Source: Planctomycetota bacterium (lineage in GTDB: Bacteria; Planctomycetota; UBA8742; UBA2392). Taken from it: DNA of 58,970 nucleotides. The notes under the pieces are model-generated. The model was not told where the DNA came from. It ran no database searches and worked only from the letters and a program-made list of their open reading frames with translations. Position 1 is the stretch's first letter, and each line of letters begins with the position of its first letter. Shown in pieces: positions 24,333-31,525 of the stretch. The stretch is from positions 6,500-65,469 of the forward strand of contig JAGQRE010000005.1 of NCBI GenBank assembly GCA_020425695.1, given 5' to 3'. The translations under genes and the position numbers were made by a program.

Positions 24333-25487
24333 CTACTTCATTTCCCAGCGTGAGATTGTGAGGCGTTGGATTTCTGAGGTTCCTTCCACGATGGTCATGA
24401 GCCTTGCTGCGCGGAAGAATTCCTCAACGCGGTACTCACGCATGTAGCCGTATCCGCCGTGGATCTGGATCGCCGCGCTGGTTACGCGCTCGGCCATTTC
24501 TGACGCATACAACTTCGCTTGTGCGGCCATGCTGATGAAGCGCGGGTCACTAAGCCCGTACTGTTCTTTCAGCCACACGGCCTGCCACACGAGCCCCTTG
24601 GCCGCGTTGATTTCGGTGATCATGTCCGCGAGCTTGAAGCCGATACCCTGGAACTCCCAGATCTTCTGCCCGAACTGCTCGCGCTCACCGGCGAACTTCT
24701 TCGCGCGCAGATAGGCGGCTTCGGCCAATCCGAGACACTGGGTCGCCACACTGCAGCGCCCCGTGTTCAGCGTCACTAGCGCAACTTTGAAGCCGGCGCC
24801 CTCTTCACCGAGCAAGTTTTCGGCGGGCACTTCACAGTCCTCAAAAATCAGTTCAGTCGTCGGGCTGGCGTGCACGCCCATCTTGTCCTCGACTGTACCG
24901 ACCTTGAACGGGCTGACGGCCTTATCAACGAGAAAGGCGCTGATCAGCGGTTTGCCGTCAGGCTTCTTGCCGGTCACGGCCCACACGATCAGATACTCCG
25001 CGACGGCGCCGTTCGTGATGTACAGCTTCGTGCCGTTCAGCACCCACTTGTCGCCTTTCTTTTCGGCGGTGGTGCGCATGCCGGCCGGGTCGCTGCCCGC
25101 ACCCGGCTCGGTTAGTGCGAAACTGCCGAGCTTCTCACCGCTGGCCAACGGCGGCAGCCACTGTTGTTTCTGCTCTTCGGTTGCGAAGTTCATGATCGGC
25201 AGCGCAACCAGGCTGTTCTGCGCGCCCAGTGTCATCGACAACGAGATACTGGTCTTCGCGATTTCGCCCTCGACCAGCAGGTAGGCCAGATAGTCCGCAC
25301 CTACGCCACCGTATTGCTCGGGTATCACCAGCCCCATGAACCCTAGCTCGCTCATCTTCTGCGTGAGCTCCATCGGGAATTCGTGCGCCGCTTCAAGCTG
25401 AATCGCCACGGGCTCAACTTCTGTTTTGCAGAAGTCGGCTGCGGCCTGCTGGAACATCGTTTGTTCTTCGGTGAGTGCGAAATCCAT
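24333..25487 (-). CDS. Acyl-CoA dehydrogenase
   Basis: A 384-residue FAD flavoenzyme that introduces an alpha-beta double bond into acyl-CoA. Family motifs are FALTEPGAGSD near residue 125, WVLNGTKLYITNG, AEYLIVWAVTG, IQIHGGYGYMREYRVEEFFRAARL, and IVEGTSEIQR with Glu368 as the expected catalytic base, as in short/medium-chain and butyryl-CoA dehydrogenases. Length is standard. It is a single gene, convergent with the GNAT gene with only nine bases between stops. The partner electron-transfer flavoprotein is not in the window. Confidence 0.93.
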   Translation of the reverse strand: MDFALTEEQTMFQQAAADFCKTEVEPVAIQLEAAHEFPMELTQKMSELGFMGLVIPEQYGGVGADYLAYLLVEGEIAKTSISLSMTLGAQNSLVALPIMNFATEEQKQQWLPPLASGEKLGSFALTEPGAGSDPAGMRTTAEKKGDKWVLNGTKLYITNGAVAEYLIVWAVTGKKPDGKPLISAFLVDKAVSPFKVGTVEDKMGVHASPTTELIFEDCEVPAENLLGEEGAGFKVALVTLNTGRCSVATQCLGLAEAAYLRAKKFAGEREQFGQKIWEFQGIGFKLADMITEINAAKGLVWQAVWLKEQYGLSDPRFISMAAQAKLYASEMAERVTSAAIQIHGGYGYMREYRVEEFFRAARLMTIVEGTSEIQRLTISRWEMK

Positions 25488-25596
25488 GGCGTTCCTTCGT
25501 TCGTGATTCGTAGAAGGTCCGGTTTTAGGTGAACGTTTAGACGGGGCAACCGAGCAAGTGCAGAAATTGTGCAGGGCAGTGCAGTGCGGCAGCTAA

Positions 25597-25624
25597 TTGA
25601 CGTGACGTTGCCGTGACTTATGCT
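25597..25624 (+). promoter_or_regulatory. Possible sigma-70 promoter
   Basis: TTGACG (25597-25602) and TATGCT (25619-25624) are separated by 16 bases, about 57 bases upstream of the secreted protein at 25681. Confidence 0.4.
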
Positions 25625-25680
25625 CTTTTGCACATGGGTCCGGTCTTTCCGGGCCATTTTCGTCGAGATAGGGGACGTAG

Positions 25681-26613
25681 ATGAAACGGATTGTATTCGC
25701 CGGCGCCGTAGCGCTGGTCATGAGCCTGGGCTTCATTTCACCGGTGACTGCTGACAAGACCGAAGGCAAGGGCGAGATCACCCCGCTGGCGGACAAAGTC
25801 CCCGCGCCTGACGCGTTGAAGCTCAACGACGGAGTAGTTGAAGGGCACATCAAGCCGAACGACGTTTTGAAGAAGGCCGTCAAGGCTGCCAAGGCCGATG
25901 AAGCGGAAGCGCTGAAGACCTGCTTCAACCCGAACATTCGCGATTATCTCGACGAAGAGTCTTGGAGCGAAAAGGACGGCGACAAGGCACTCACGAACCT
26001 GCAGGCCATGGCCCGCTTGCTCAAGGCCTACCCGGAAGACGGCGGCATTGAGATGAAGCAGGGTACCGTGGGCGACTACGCCGTGATCGCGGTCAAGAAC
26101 GGTGAAGCCGTCAACCTGGTGCAGGTGCAGCGCGTCAAGAAGTGGGAAGACGAAGGCGACGACAAGAACTGGTTCCTGACCAGCTACAACGCCTACGACT
26201 ACCGCATTGATTACAACGCCCCGGGGCTGAAGGAAATCCGCGACGCCATCGAGAAGGGCGACATCGACAAGATGAAGGAAAAGCTTGACCCATGGCAGAC
26301 CGGCGTGCTTGACCTGATCACCGGTGTTGAAGAAGGCGTTGACGGCTATGCGCTGCTGATGAAGCGCTTCCAGAAGATCACCAAGAACGCGGAACGCCCC
26401 ATCCTGCTGAAGCAGAGCGGTGGCTCAGCCATTGCTTACTGGTTCCACAGTGAAGCCGGCGACACCTTTATGGTTCTGCGCTTCAGCGAACAGACCGACT
26501 GGGAAACCGAAAAGAAGTACACGAACGTTGAGATCGACATCTCGAACACGTCCGAGTTCGCTAAGGATCCGGCTGAGTTCTTCACCAGCTGGGTAGGCGA
26601 CTGGGGCTGGTAA
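25681..26613 (+). CDS. Secreted hypothetical protein
   Basis: A 310-residue exported protein with a clear signal peptide (MKRIVFAGAVALVMSLGFISPVTA). The mature part is rich in Lys, Asp and Glu. It contains a segment from about residue 60 (KAVKAAKADEAEALKTCF ... LTNLQAMARLL) reminiscent of NTF2-like/DUF4878-type folds in which a helical pair precedes a curved sheet (YAVIAVKNGEAVNLVQVQRV). No catalytic residues are evident and the family was not recognised with confidence. It stands alone between a predicted promoter and a strong terminator. Confidence 0.7.
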   Translation: MKRIVFAGAVALVMSLGFISPVTADKTEGKGEITPLADKVPAPDALKLNDGVVEGHIKPNDVLKKAVKAAKADEAEALKTCFNPNIRDYLDEESWSEKDGDKALTNLQAMARLLKAYPEDGGIEMKQGTVGDYAVIAVKNGEAVNLVQVQRVKKWEDEGDDKNWFLTSYNAYDYRIDYNAPGLKEIRDAIEKGDIDKMKEKLDPWQTGVLDLITGVEEGVDGYALLMKRFQKITKNAERPILLKQSGGSAIAYWFHSEAGDTFMVLRFSEQTDWETEKKYTNVEIDISNTSEFAKDPAEFFTSWVGDWGW

Positions 26614-26630
26614 GCCCAAACCTGCTGTCG

Positions 26631-26658
26631 AACGAGCCCGCCGATTGGCGGGCTCGTT
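26631..26658. terminator. Bidirectional terminator
   Basis: AACGAGCCCGCC-GATT-GGCGGGCTCGTT is a perfect 12-bp stem between convergent genes, followed by T residues on the plus strand. Confidence 0.85.
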
Positions 26659-26662
26659 TCAT

Positions 26663-27682
26663 TCAGGCTTCGGTGGCCGGCTTCCGAGGCGTCGGCAGTT
26701 TCGGCTTGCCGGGCTTCGGTTTGGGTGGGTTGCTATCGTCAGCGGGCTTGGGTTTCTTCACTTTCGGCGCGATCACGATTGCAACCAAGCTGAAGAACCA
26801 GCCGCCAAGCAGCGTCCAGGTACCGGGCCCCAGGGCTGTGAGCGTTGCCGACGTGTCAACAGCTTCGAAGGTTTGAGGAGTTACGTCCTGCAACGAGTCG
26901 CGGAACACGAAGTAGAGGATGCCCAACGCAAGGGCCGGCGACAGCGCCGTCAGGATTCGCAGCCACCAATGGCTCTTGCCCTTGCCGGCGCACCGCAGCT
27001 CGTCAATCGCGGCGTACAGGGCCAGCACCGGTACCAGATACAGCGCGAACAGCGCCAGCGCGTAGTCAGGGTGAGCCTGCAGCACCCCGAATAGTGCGAC
27101 GTCAGAGTAGACGCCGGCGCTGTTGACCGCGATGGCAATGTTGTCCGCCACCAGCGGAAGCTGGAAGGCGAAAACCGTTTCGCTGAATGCCGGCAGGTCC
27201 GGTGTGAACATCGGCAGGAAGAAACCGGCAATCAGCGCCAATGAGCCGAGCAGCAGTACAAAGTTCAATCCACGCTTCTTCGGCGCTTCGGGCAACGCAC
27301 GGGTCGCACCCGGAACCCTGACGTCGGTCGGCAAGCCCGGGCGCTCTTTGAGGTTCGTCGGCATACGCCCGCCGGGCAGCTTGCCCTTGGGCGGCGCCGG
27401 CGGTTTGGCCCCGGGTTTGGCGAGTTGTGCCTGATCAAGCTTAACTGTCTCGGAGTGCGCCTTGTTCTTTCGCGGCGGTCGATCGGCCGGCAGAATTTTC
27501 GTTGAACTGGCCCGCTTCGGCGGACGCCGCACTTCGCGTGTGTCATCAACGAACGACAACCCGGAAAGATCGGGCACCGTGATTGGCTTACCACAGGACT
27601 TGCATTTCACGCGCTTGCCGACGTTCGAATCGGCAACCTTGTACCCCTGCAGGCAGTGCGGACAGTTGAACTCAATAGGCAT
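26663..27682 (-). CDS. Zinc-ribbon membrane protein (paralogue 1)
   Basis: A 339-residue protein with an N-terminal zinc ribbon (CPHC at residue 7 and CKSCGKP at residue 27, the MJ0042-like pattern). A basic, Pro-rich linker of about 90 residues follows, then four hydrophobic segments (starting near residues 140, 205, 240 and 285) and a Pro/Lys tail. Such zinc-ribbon proteins fused to membrane domains are frequent in Planctomycetota. It is paralogous to the next gene upstream (27797), with the same order of ribbon, linker and four segments. Function unknown. Confidence 0.75.
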   Translation of the reverse strand: MPIEFNCPHCLQGYKVADSNVGKRVKCKSCGKPITVPDLSGLSFVDDTREVRRPPKRASSTKILPADRPPRKNKAHSETVKLDQAQLAKPGAKPPAPPKGKLPGGRMPTNLKERPGLPTDVRVPGATRALPEAPKKRGLNFVLLLGSLALIAGFFLPMFTPDLPAFSETVFAFQLPLVADNIAIAVNSAGVYSDVALFGVLQAHPDYALALFALYLVPVLALYAAIDELRCAGKGKSHWWLRILTALSPALALGILYFVFRDSLQDVTPQTFEAVDTSATLTALGPGTWTLLGGWFFSLVAIVIAPKVKKPKPADDSNPPKPKPGKPKLPTPRKPATEA

Positions 27683-27796
27683 ATTGGGAACCGACCAGCA
27701 GTATCCCAGAAACCACCACGTTTCGCCAAGCCAAACAAAGAGCTGGGCTTACTTGGCAACTTCAGGCCGGGCCGCTTGGTGCAAGGCGCGCTCGTA

Positions 27797-28705
27797 TCAT
27801 TGGGGCTGTCGCGGTGCGGGAAGCGTCGGCTTGCTAGACAGATCTGGCCGAGTGCGCAGCGTTACTGACTTCGGAGCGTATTCGACCTTCGGTTTGGGCG
27901 AAGTGAAGATGCTGATAAAGGAAACCAACAGTCCAAAAACAAAGATCCAGAAACCAAAGCCTATGTTGGGCAGATCCGATCCGTCGTTTGAGTTGCTTGC
28001 ACCCAACGATGGCGATTCTAAGGCCGAGGACATCCAGTAGATGTAAACAAAAATGAAGGCCGGCGTGAGCGGAAAGAGCAGCCGGTACCACCAGTGGTTT
28101 CGGTCTTGTCTCGCCGCGAGCACCTCGTCCAGCAGCGTAAGAAGCGCGAACAGTGGTATCAGTAACAGCGAGTACAGCGAAGTAAAAGCGCGATCCATGT
28201 CTTCAAGCTGTGCTCGTGCTTTCGCAATTCGTCTACTTTCGTTCTCGCGCTCTGGGAACCTTCGCTCAAAGCTGTCGCGTGATCTACCAAATCTTGAATT
28301 CAATGCGAACGGTATCTCCACACCCAGAACAAACGCGCCGTACTCGCTTTTGAATCGCGAATAGCCAGCTTTCGGCGGGACGAACCACGGCAAAAGAAAA
28401 CCGAGTGCTGACAAGGCGACACCAACAATCAGAACCTTGTTCAATTTACGTCGTATCGATGGGTCAGTTTGCTTCTTGGATGCACGGGCTTTCGTGGGGC
28501 TTGCACCATAGGGGCGCGTGAAGGCAACCTCCGTAGCCTCCGAATCAGACATCGGATGCACGAGGAGCTCGCCGCGCAATTCAGACTTTACTCCGGGTGC
28601 CTGAACCGGTGTGCCACAATCCTTGCACACAACACGTCTACCGGCCTGAGAGTCGGCGACGTCGTAGTAGTTACCACATTCGGGACAGACGACTTCAATT
28701 GGCAT
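27797..28705 (-). CDS. Zinc-ribbon membrane protein (paralogue 2)
   Basis: A 302-residue paralogue of the neighbouring gene. The start at 28705 gives MPIEVVCPECGNYYDVADSQ, matching the other copy's MPIEFNCPHCLQGYKVADSN. The second metal pair is CKDCGTP. Four transmembrane segments follow (near 105, 190, 220 and 265). The two proteins share the tail end of the second hydrophobic pair (LLDEVLAARQDRNHWWYRLL versus AIDELRCAGKGKSHWWLRIL), which confirms tandem duplication. The unusual feature is the larger Arg/Glu-rich loop between segments 1 and 2. Function unknown. Confidence 0.72.
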   Translation of the reverse strand: MPIEVVCPECGNYYDVADSQAGRRVVCKDCGTPVQAPGVKSELRGELLVHPMSDSEATEVAFTRPYGASPTKARASKKQTDPSIRRKLNKVLIVGVALSALGFLLPWFVPPKAGYSRFKSEYGAFVLGVEIPFALNSRFGRSRDSFERRFPERENESRRIAKARAQLEDMDRAFTSLYSLLLIPLFALLTLLDEVLAARQDRNHWWYRLLFPLTPAFIFVYIYWMSSALESPSLGASNSNDGSDLPNIGFGFWIFVFGLLVSFISIFTSPKPKVEYAPKSVTLRTRPDLSSKPTLPAPRQPQ

Positions 28706-28768
28706 CAGCGCTCTCGTTTGCAGGAGCGCGATTGTCGTTCCGAAAGCTGTGCGCTGCAAGCCGGTTCG

Positions 28769-28790
28769 GGGACACGCGGGCGCGTGTCCC
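28769..28790. repeat. Perfect inverted repeat abutting the peroxiredoxin stop
   Basis: GGGACACGCG-GG-CGCGTGTCCC has 10-bp arms and shares its last base with the peroxiredoxin stop codon (TAG, 28792-28790). No T-run follows. It may act as a 3' mRNA-stabilising hairpin or be a small repeat. Confidence 0.55.
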
Positions 28791-29254
28791 TACGCCAGCT
28801 CTTTCAGGGCTTCCAGAACCTTGTCGGCGTGGCCGTCTACTCGGACCTTCGACCAGATCTTGGCGACTTTGCCTTTCGGGTCGATCAGGTAGGTGCTGCG
28901 GATGATGCCCATGACCGTGCGCCCGTACATCTTCTTTTCGCCGTAGCAGCCGTAGGCCGTGGTGACGGCTTTGTCCTCGTCGCTTAGCAACGGCATGCCG
29001 AGCTTGTGTTTCTCTTCAAACTTCTTTTGTGCCGCGACTTTATCGGGGCTGATGCCGAGAATGACGGCGCCCGATTTGTCGAATTTCTTCACCAGACCGG
29101 TGAAAGCAATCGCTTCCTTGGTTCAGCCGCTGGTGTTGGCTTTGGGGTAGGCGAACAGCACGACCCACTTGCCTTTGTAGTCGGACAGCTTGTGCTTCTT
29201 GCCGTTCTGGTCCTGCAGATTGAACGCTGGGGCTTTATCGCCTTCCTTCAGCAT
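28790..29254 (-). CDS. bcp: Bcp/PrxQ-type peroxiredoxin, predicted selenoprotein (UGA = Sec44)
   Basis: A thiol (selenol) peroxidase of the Bcp/PrxQ group that reduces hydroperoxides with electrons from thioredoxin. From the ATG at 29254 (AAGGAG upstream) 154 residues read in one frame, with a single TGA at 29125-29123. It falls in YPKANTSG-U-TKEAIAF, exactly where the family has the peroxidatic cysteine in TPGCT. Everything downstream is intact (SDEDKAVTTAYG, KKMYGRTVMGIIRSTYLIDP), so it is not a decayed gene. A hairpin fitting a bacterial SECIS follows. The usual resolving Cys five residues on is Ile49; Cys103 in YGCYGEKK could serve instead. Ordinary annotation would cut the gene in two or start it at the GTG at 29092. 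Confidence 0.88.
29088..29104 (-). promoter_or_regulatory. Predicted bacterial SECIS hairpin
   Basis: On the minus strand TTCACC-GGTCT-GGTGAA forms a perfect 6-bp stem with the apical loop GGUCU, whose first base is 25 nt after the UGA. The SelB-recognised loop of the Escherichia coli fdhF element has the same GGUCU core. The site lies inside the coding frame, as bacterial SECIS elements must. Confidence 0.7.
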
Positions 29255-29324
29255 TTCTGGCTCCTTGTCGGTTACGTCGCAGCACTATAGCTTGCGGTAT
29301 GTAAGCGCAACCGATTGGGTGTAA

Positions 29325-31349
29325 GTGACCGAAGCCAAGCTCAAAGCTGTGCCCGCCAAGGGCTACTCAAAGCTCAAACCCGAGCTGCGCGGGCGCATTG
29401 CTGATTTGGTCAGCTTAGCCGCGCTGGCAGCCACGGGGATCGCACTGGCGAGCGGCTCCAAGCTGGATGGAGTCTGGCTGCGTCTCCCCGTGTTATGTGT
29501 CCTGCTGCTACTGATACCGGGTGCCTGGTTCGTTCATCGTAAACTTGGAAACAAGGCCTCGCCGGTTTTGTCGGGTGGCGTGGCTGTAGCGCTGGCTGGC
29601 ATCGGGCTGCTGTCGGCCGCTTTGCTGAAGGCTAGCGGTTGGGCCGGGCTGGCAGGCTTTCTTGCGATACTGGGCGCGTGGTCGCTGCGCGGGTCGGTGG
29701 ATCGCGCTGTCGTGCGCGGGCGTGACCTCAAGGCAGGCGAGCGCGGGCCGATAACGGTCATCTTTGAGCAGGTCGAGAGTCTGGCGGCTGCGCTTGTGCT
29801 GGTGCTGCTTGTGTGGCACTTCGGGCTTGAGGCTTTTCGCATTCCGTCCGGTTCCATGGCGCCAACGCTGCTTGGTGACCCGGTTACAGGCGACCGCGTG
29901 TTGGTGGACAAGTTTGCCTATTTCTACCGCGACCCTGCGCGCTGGGAACCAGTCGTGTTCCGGTACCCGCTGCGCCGCACAGATCCTTACGTGAAGCGCT
30001 GCATCGCCGAGCCCGGTGAACAGGTGCTGATCGCCGGTGGAGACGTGTACATACGCGATGCGGGCAGCGGCAAGATTGAACTGCTACGCAAGACCCACGC
30101 CGCGCGTGAGGTGCTGTGGATGCCCATGGTTGGCGAAGTGGATTCAAACACCCAGTGGGTGAAGCACTTCATGCGCGAAGGCGACGTTGATTACGAAGAC
30201 GGCGTCATCAGCCTGCGCAAGCGTGCCGCGGCTATCTTCCCGCGCGGCGAAACCGACGACGTACCGGGAAACATTACGGATAATGACGCCAGCTTCGGCG
30301 CGACCGAAACTCCTAAAGACCGCTACAACCAGCACATCGTGGGGGACGTGCGCCTGCGCGCAGAAATCACGCTGGAAAGCGACGGCGAATGCCTGATCAC
30401 GATTGTCCGAGACGAAGACAGCTACACGCTTGAACTTCGCCCCGACACGGGCGGCTGCAAGCTGTTTCACGGGAACGGCGACGATGTTTACGAGCAAGTC
30501 AGCGTGGAAGATACGAGTGCGATTGAGTTCGGGTCCGACACGTCGCGCGAGGTCTGGTTTTCGCTCGCCGATGGCATGCTGGAGCTTTCGATTGATGGCG
30601 AAGTTCGGGTTGAGTTGGACGTGGGAACACCGCTGCTGGATCAGCTTCGGGCACGCGACAAAGAGAAGAGCATCGACCTTGCGGGCCCGGAAGCGCTTCA
30701 GATTGCGAGCGCTGAACCGGGTGGAGGAAGACAGGCGCGCGTCGAGCTGCGTTCAGGAGAAGAAAATGGCGCGCAGGTTCATGTGCTGGGCATCGACCGT
30801 GACGTCTACTACGTAGGGCGAACCCTTGAAGACGAAACCGGCAGTCGCGAGTTGCCGTTCCAGGCCAGCCTGGGCGAGGACCAGTACTTCGTACTTGGTG
30901 ACAACTCACCCGGCAGCGCCGATTGCCGATTCTGGACGCGCGTAACCCTGTTCATGAAAGACGGTACACAGGTCACCGGCAGCCTTGATGAACCCAGCCA
31001 GCCTGAGTTTGTGCGCCTGCTGGCGCGGGCCGGCGAAGAAGGCGACACGTTCTCGGCCTACCACCTGTTGTTCCGGGTCGCGCACTTTTCGCCTGAAGAA
31101 CGAGGCGATACGCCCGGCGACGACGGCAGCATCATCAAGCGCGTGCTTGAGCAACTGGCCAACGCGGCCACAGCCCAGGGGCGTGCGGCGGTTAACTTCA
31201 ACACGGTCGGTGGTGGGCACGTGCGTGTGACGCTCGCGGACATCGAGCATATCCAGGTACAGCCGGAGTCGTTCGTCGAGCGCAAACTCTTCATCGGGCG
31301 CCCCTTTGCCGTGTTCCTGTCTCCCCGCGGCATGAAGTTGATCGACTAG
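29325..31349 (+). CDS. lepB: Signal peptidase I (S26A) with large insertion
   Basis: Type I signal peptidase, which cleaves signal peptides at the outer face of the cytoplasmic membrane. The catalytic serine is Ser177 in FRIPSGSMAPTL and the base is Lys224 in YVKRCIAEPGE; the conserved box E reads YFVLGDNSPGSADCRFW. At 674 residues it is about twice the usual size. There are three or four N-terminal membrane segments (residues 25-170), and a block of about 300 residues separates Lys224 from box E. Part of this block (residues about 345-450) looks like a beta-sandwich. About 130 more residues follow box E before the closing LFIGRPFAVFLSP. The start is a GTG; no alternative ATG is near. Confidence 0.88.
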   Translation: MTEAKLKAVPAKGYSKLKPELRGRIADLVSLAALAATGIALASGSKLDGVWLRLPVLCVLLLLIPGAWFVHRKLGNKASPVLSGGVAVALAGIGLLSAALLKASGWAGLAGFLAILGAWSLRGSVDRAVVRGRDLKAGERGPITVIFEQVESLAAALVLVLLVWHFGLEAFRIPSGSMAPTLLGDPVTGDRVLVDKFAYFYRDPARWEPVVFRYPLRRTDPYVKRCIAEPGEQVLIAGGDVYIRDAGSGKIELLRKTHAAREVLWMPMVGEVDSNTQWVKHFMREGDVDYEDGVISLRKRAAAIFPRGETDDVPGNITDNDASFGATETPKDRYNQHIVGDVRLRAEITLESDGECLITIVRDEDSYTLELRPDTGGCKLFHGNGDDVYEQVSVEDTSAIEFGSDTSREVWFSLADGMLELSIDGEVRVELDVGTPLLDQLRARDKEKSIDLAGPEALQIASAEPGGGRQARVELRSGEENGAQVHVLGIDRDVYYVGRTLEDETGSRELPFQASLGEDQYFVLGDNSPGSADCRFWTRVTLFMKDGTQVTGSLDEPSQPEFVRLLARAGEEGDTFSAYHLLFRVAHFSPEERGDTPGDDGSIIKRVLEQLANAATAQGRAAVNFNTVGGGHVRVTLADIEHIQVQPESFVERKLFIGRPFAVFLSPRGMKLID

Positions 31350-31360
31350 CGGCTGGATGC

Positions 31361-31424
31361 GTGGCACGGGCGCCCCCGCCCGTGGGCTGGACATATCGAG
31401 CATGGGCGAGGGCGCCCATGCCAC
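31361..31424. repeat. Nested inverted repeat
   Basis: A 64-bp element with outer arms beginning GTGGCACGGGCG and ending CGCCCATGCCAC. Each arm is itself palindromic: CACGGGCG with CGCCCGTG on the left, and CATGGGCG with CGCCCATG on the right. It lies 12 bases after the signal peptidase stop and carries no gene. It is a different family from the 85-bp repeats. Confidence 0.6.
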
Positions 31425-31525
31425 TGCACAGCCCATGCAACTCGTGATTCCAAGCCAACCCCGGGCTTGCTTTGGGCGTTAAACGGGGTCAACATGGGCT
31501 TTCCCTGATCGATCCCCGGATAGTG

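Noticed and set aside
28790..29092. Separate short peroxiredoxin gene starting at the GTG at 29092, or a pseudogene broken by a nonsense mutation
   Set aside because: The upstream half is intact in the same frame with a strong ribosome-binding site, the TGA sits exactly on the catalytic cysteine codon, and a SECIS-like hairpin follows. A chance nonsense mutation or a truncated gene explains this less well than selenocysteine.
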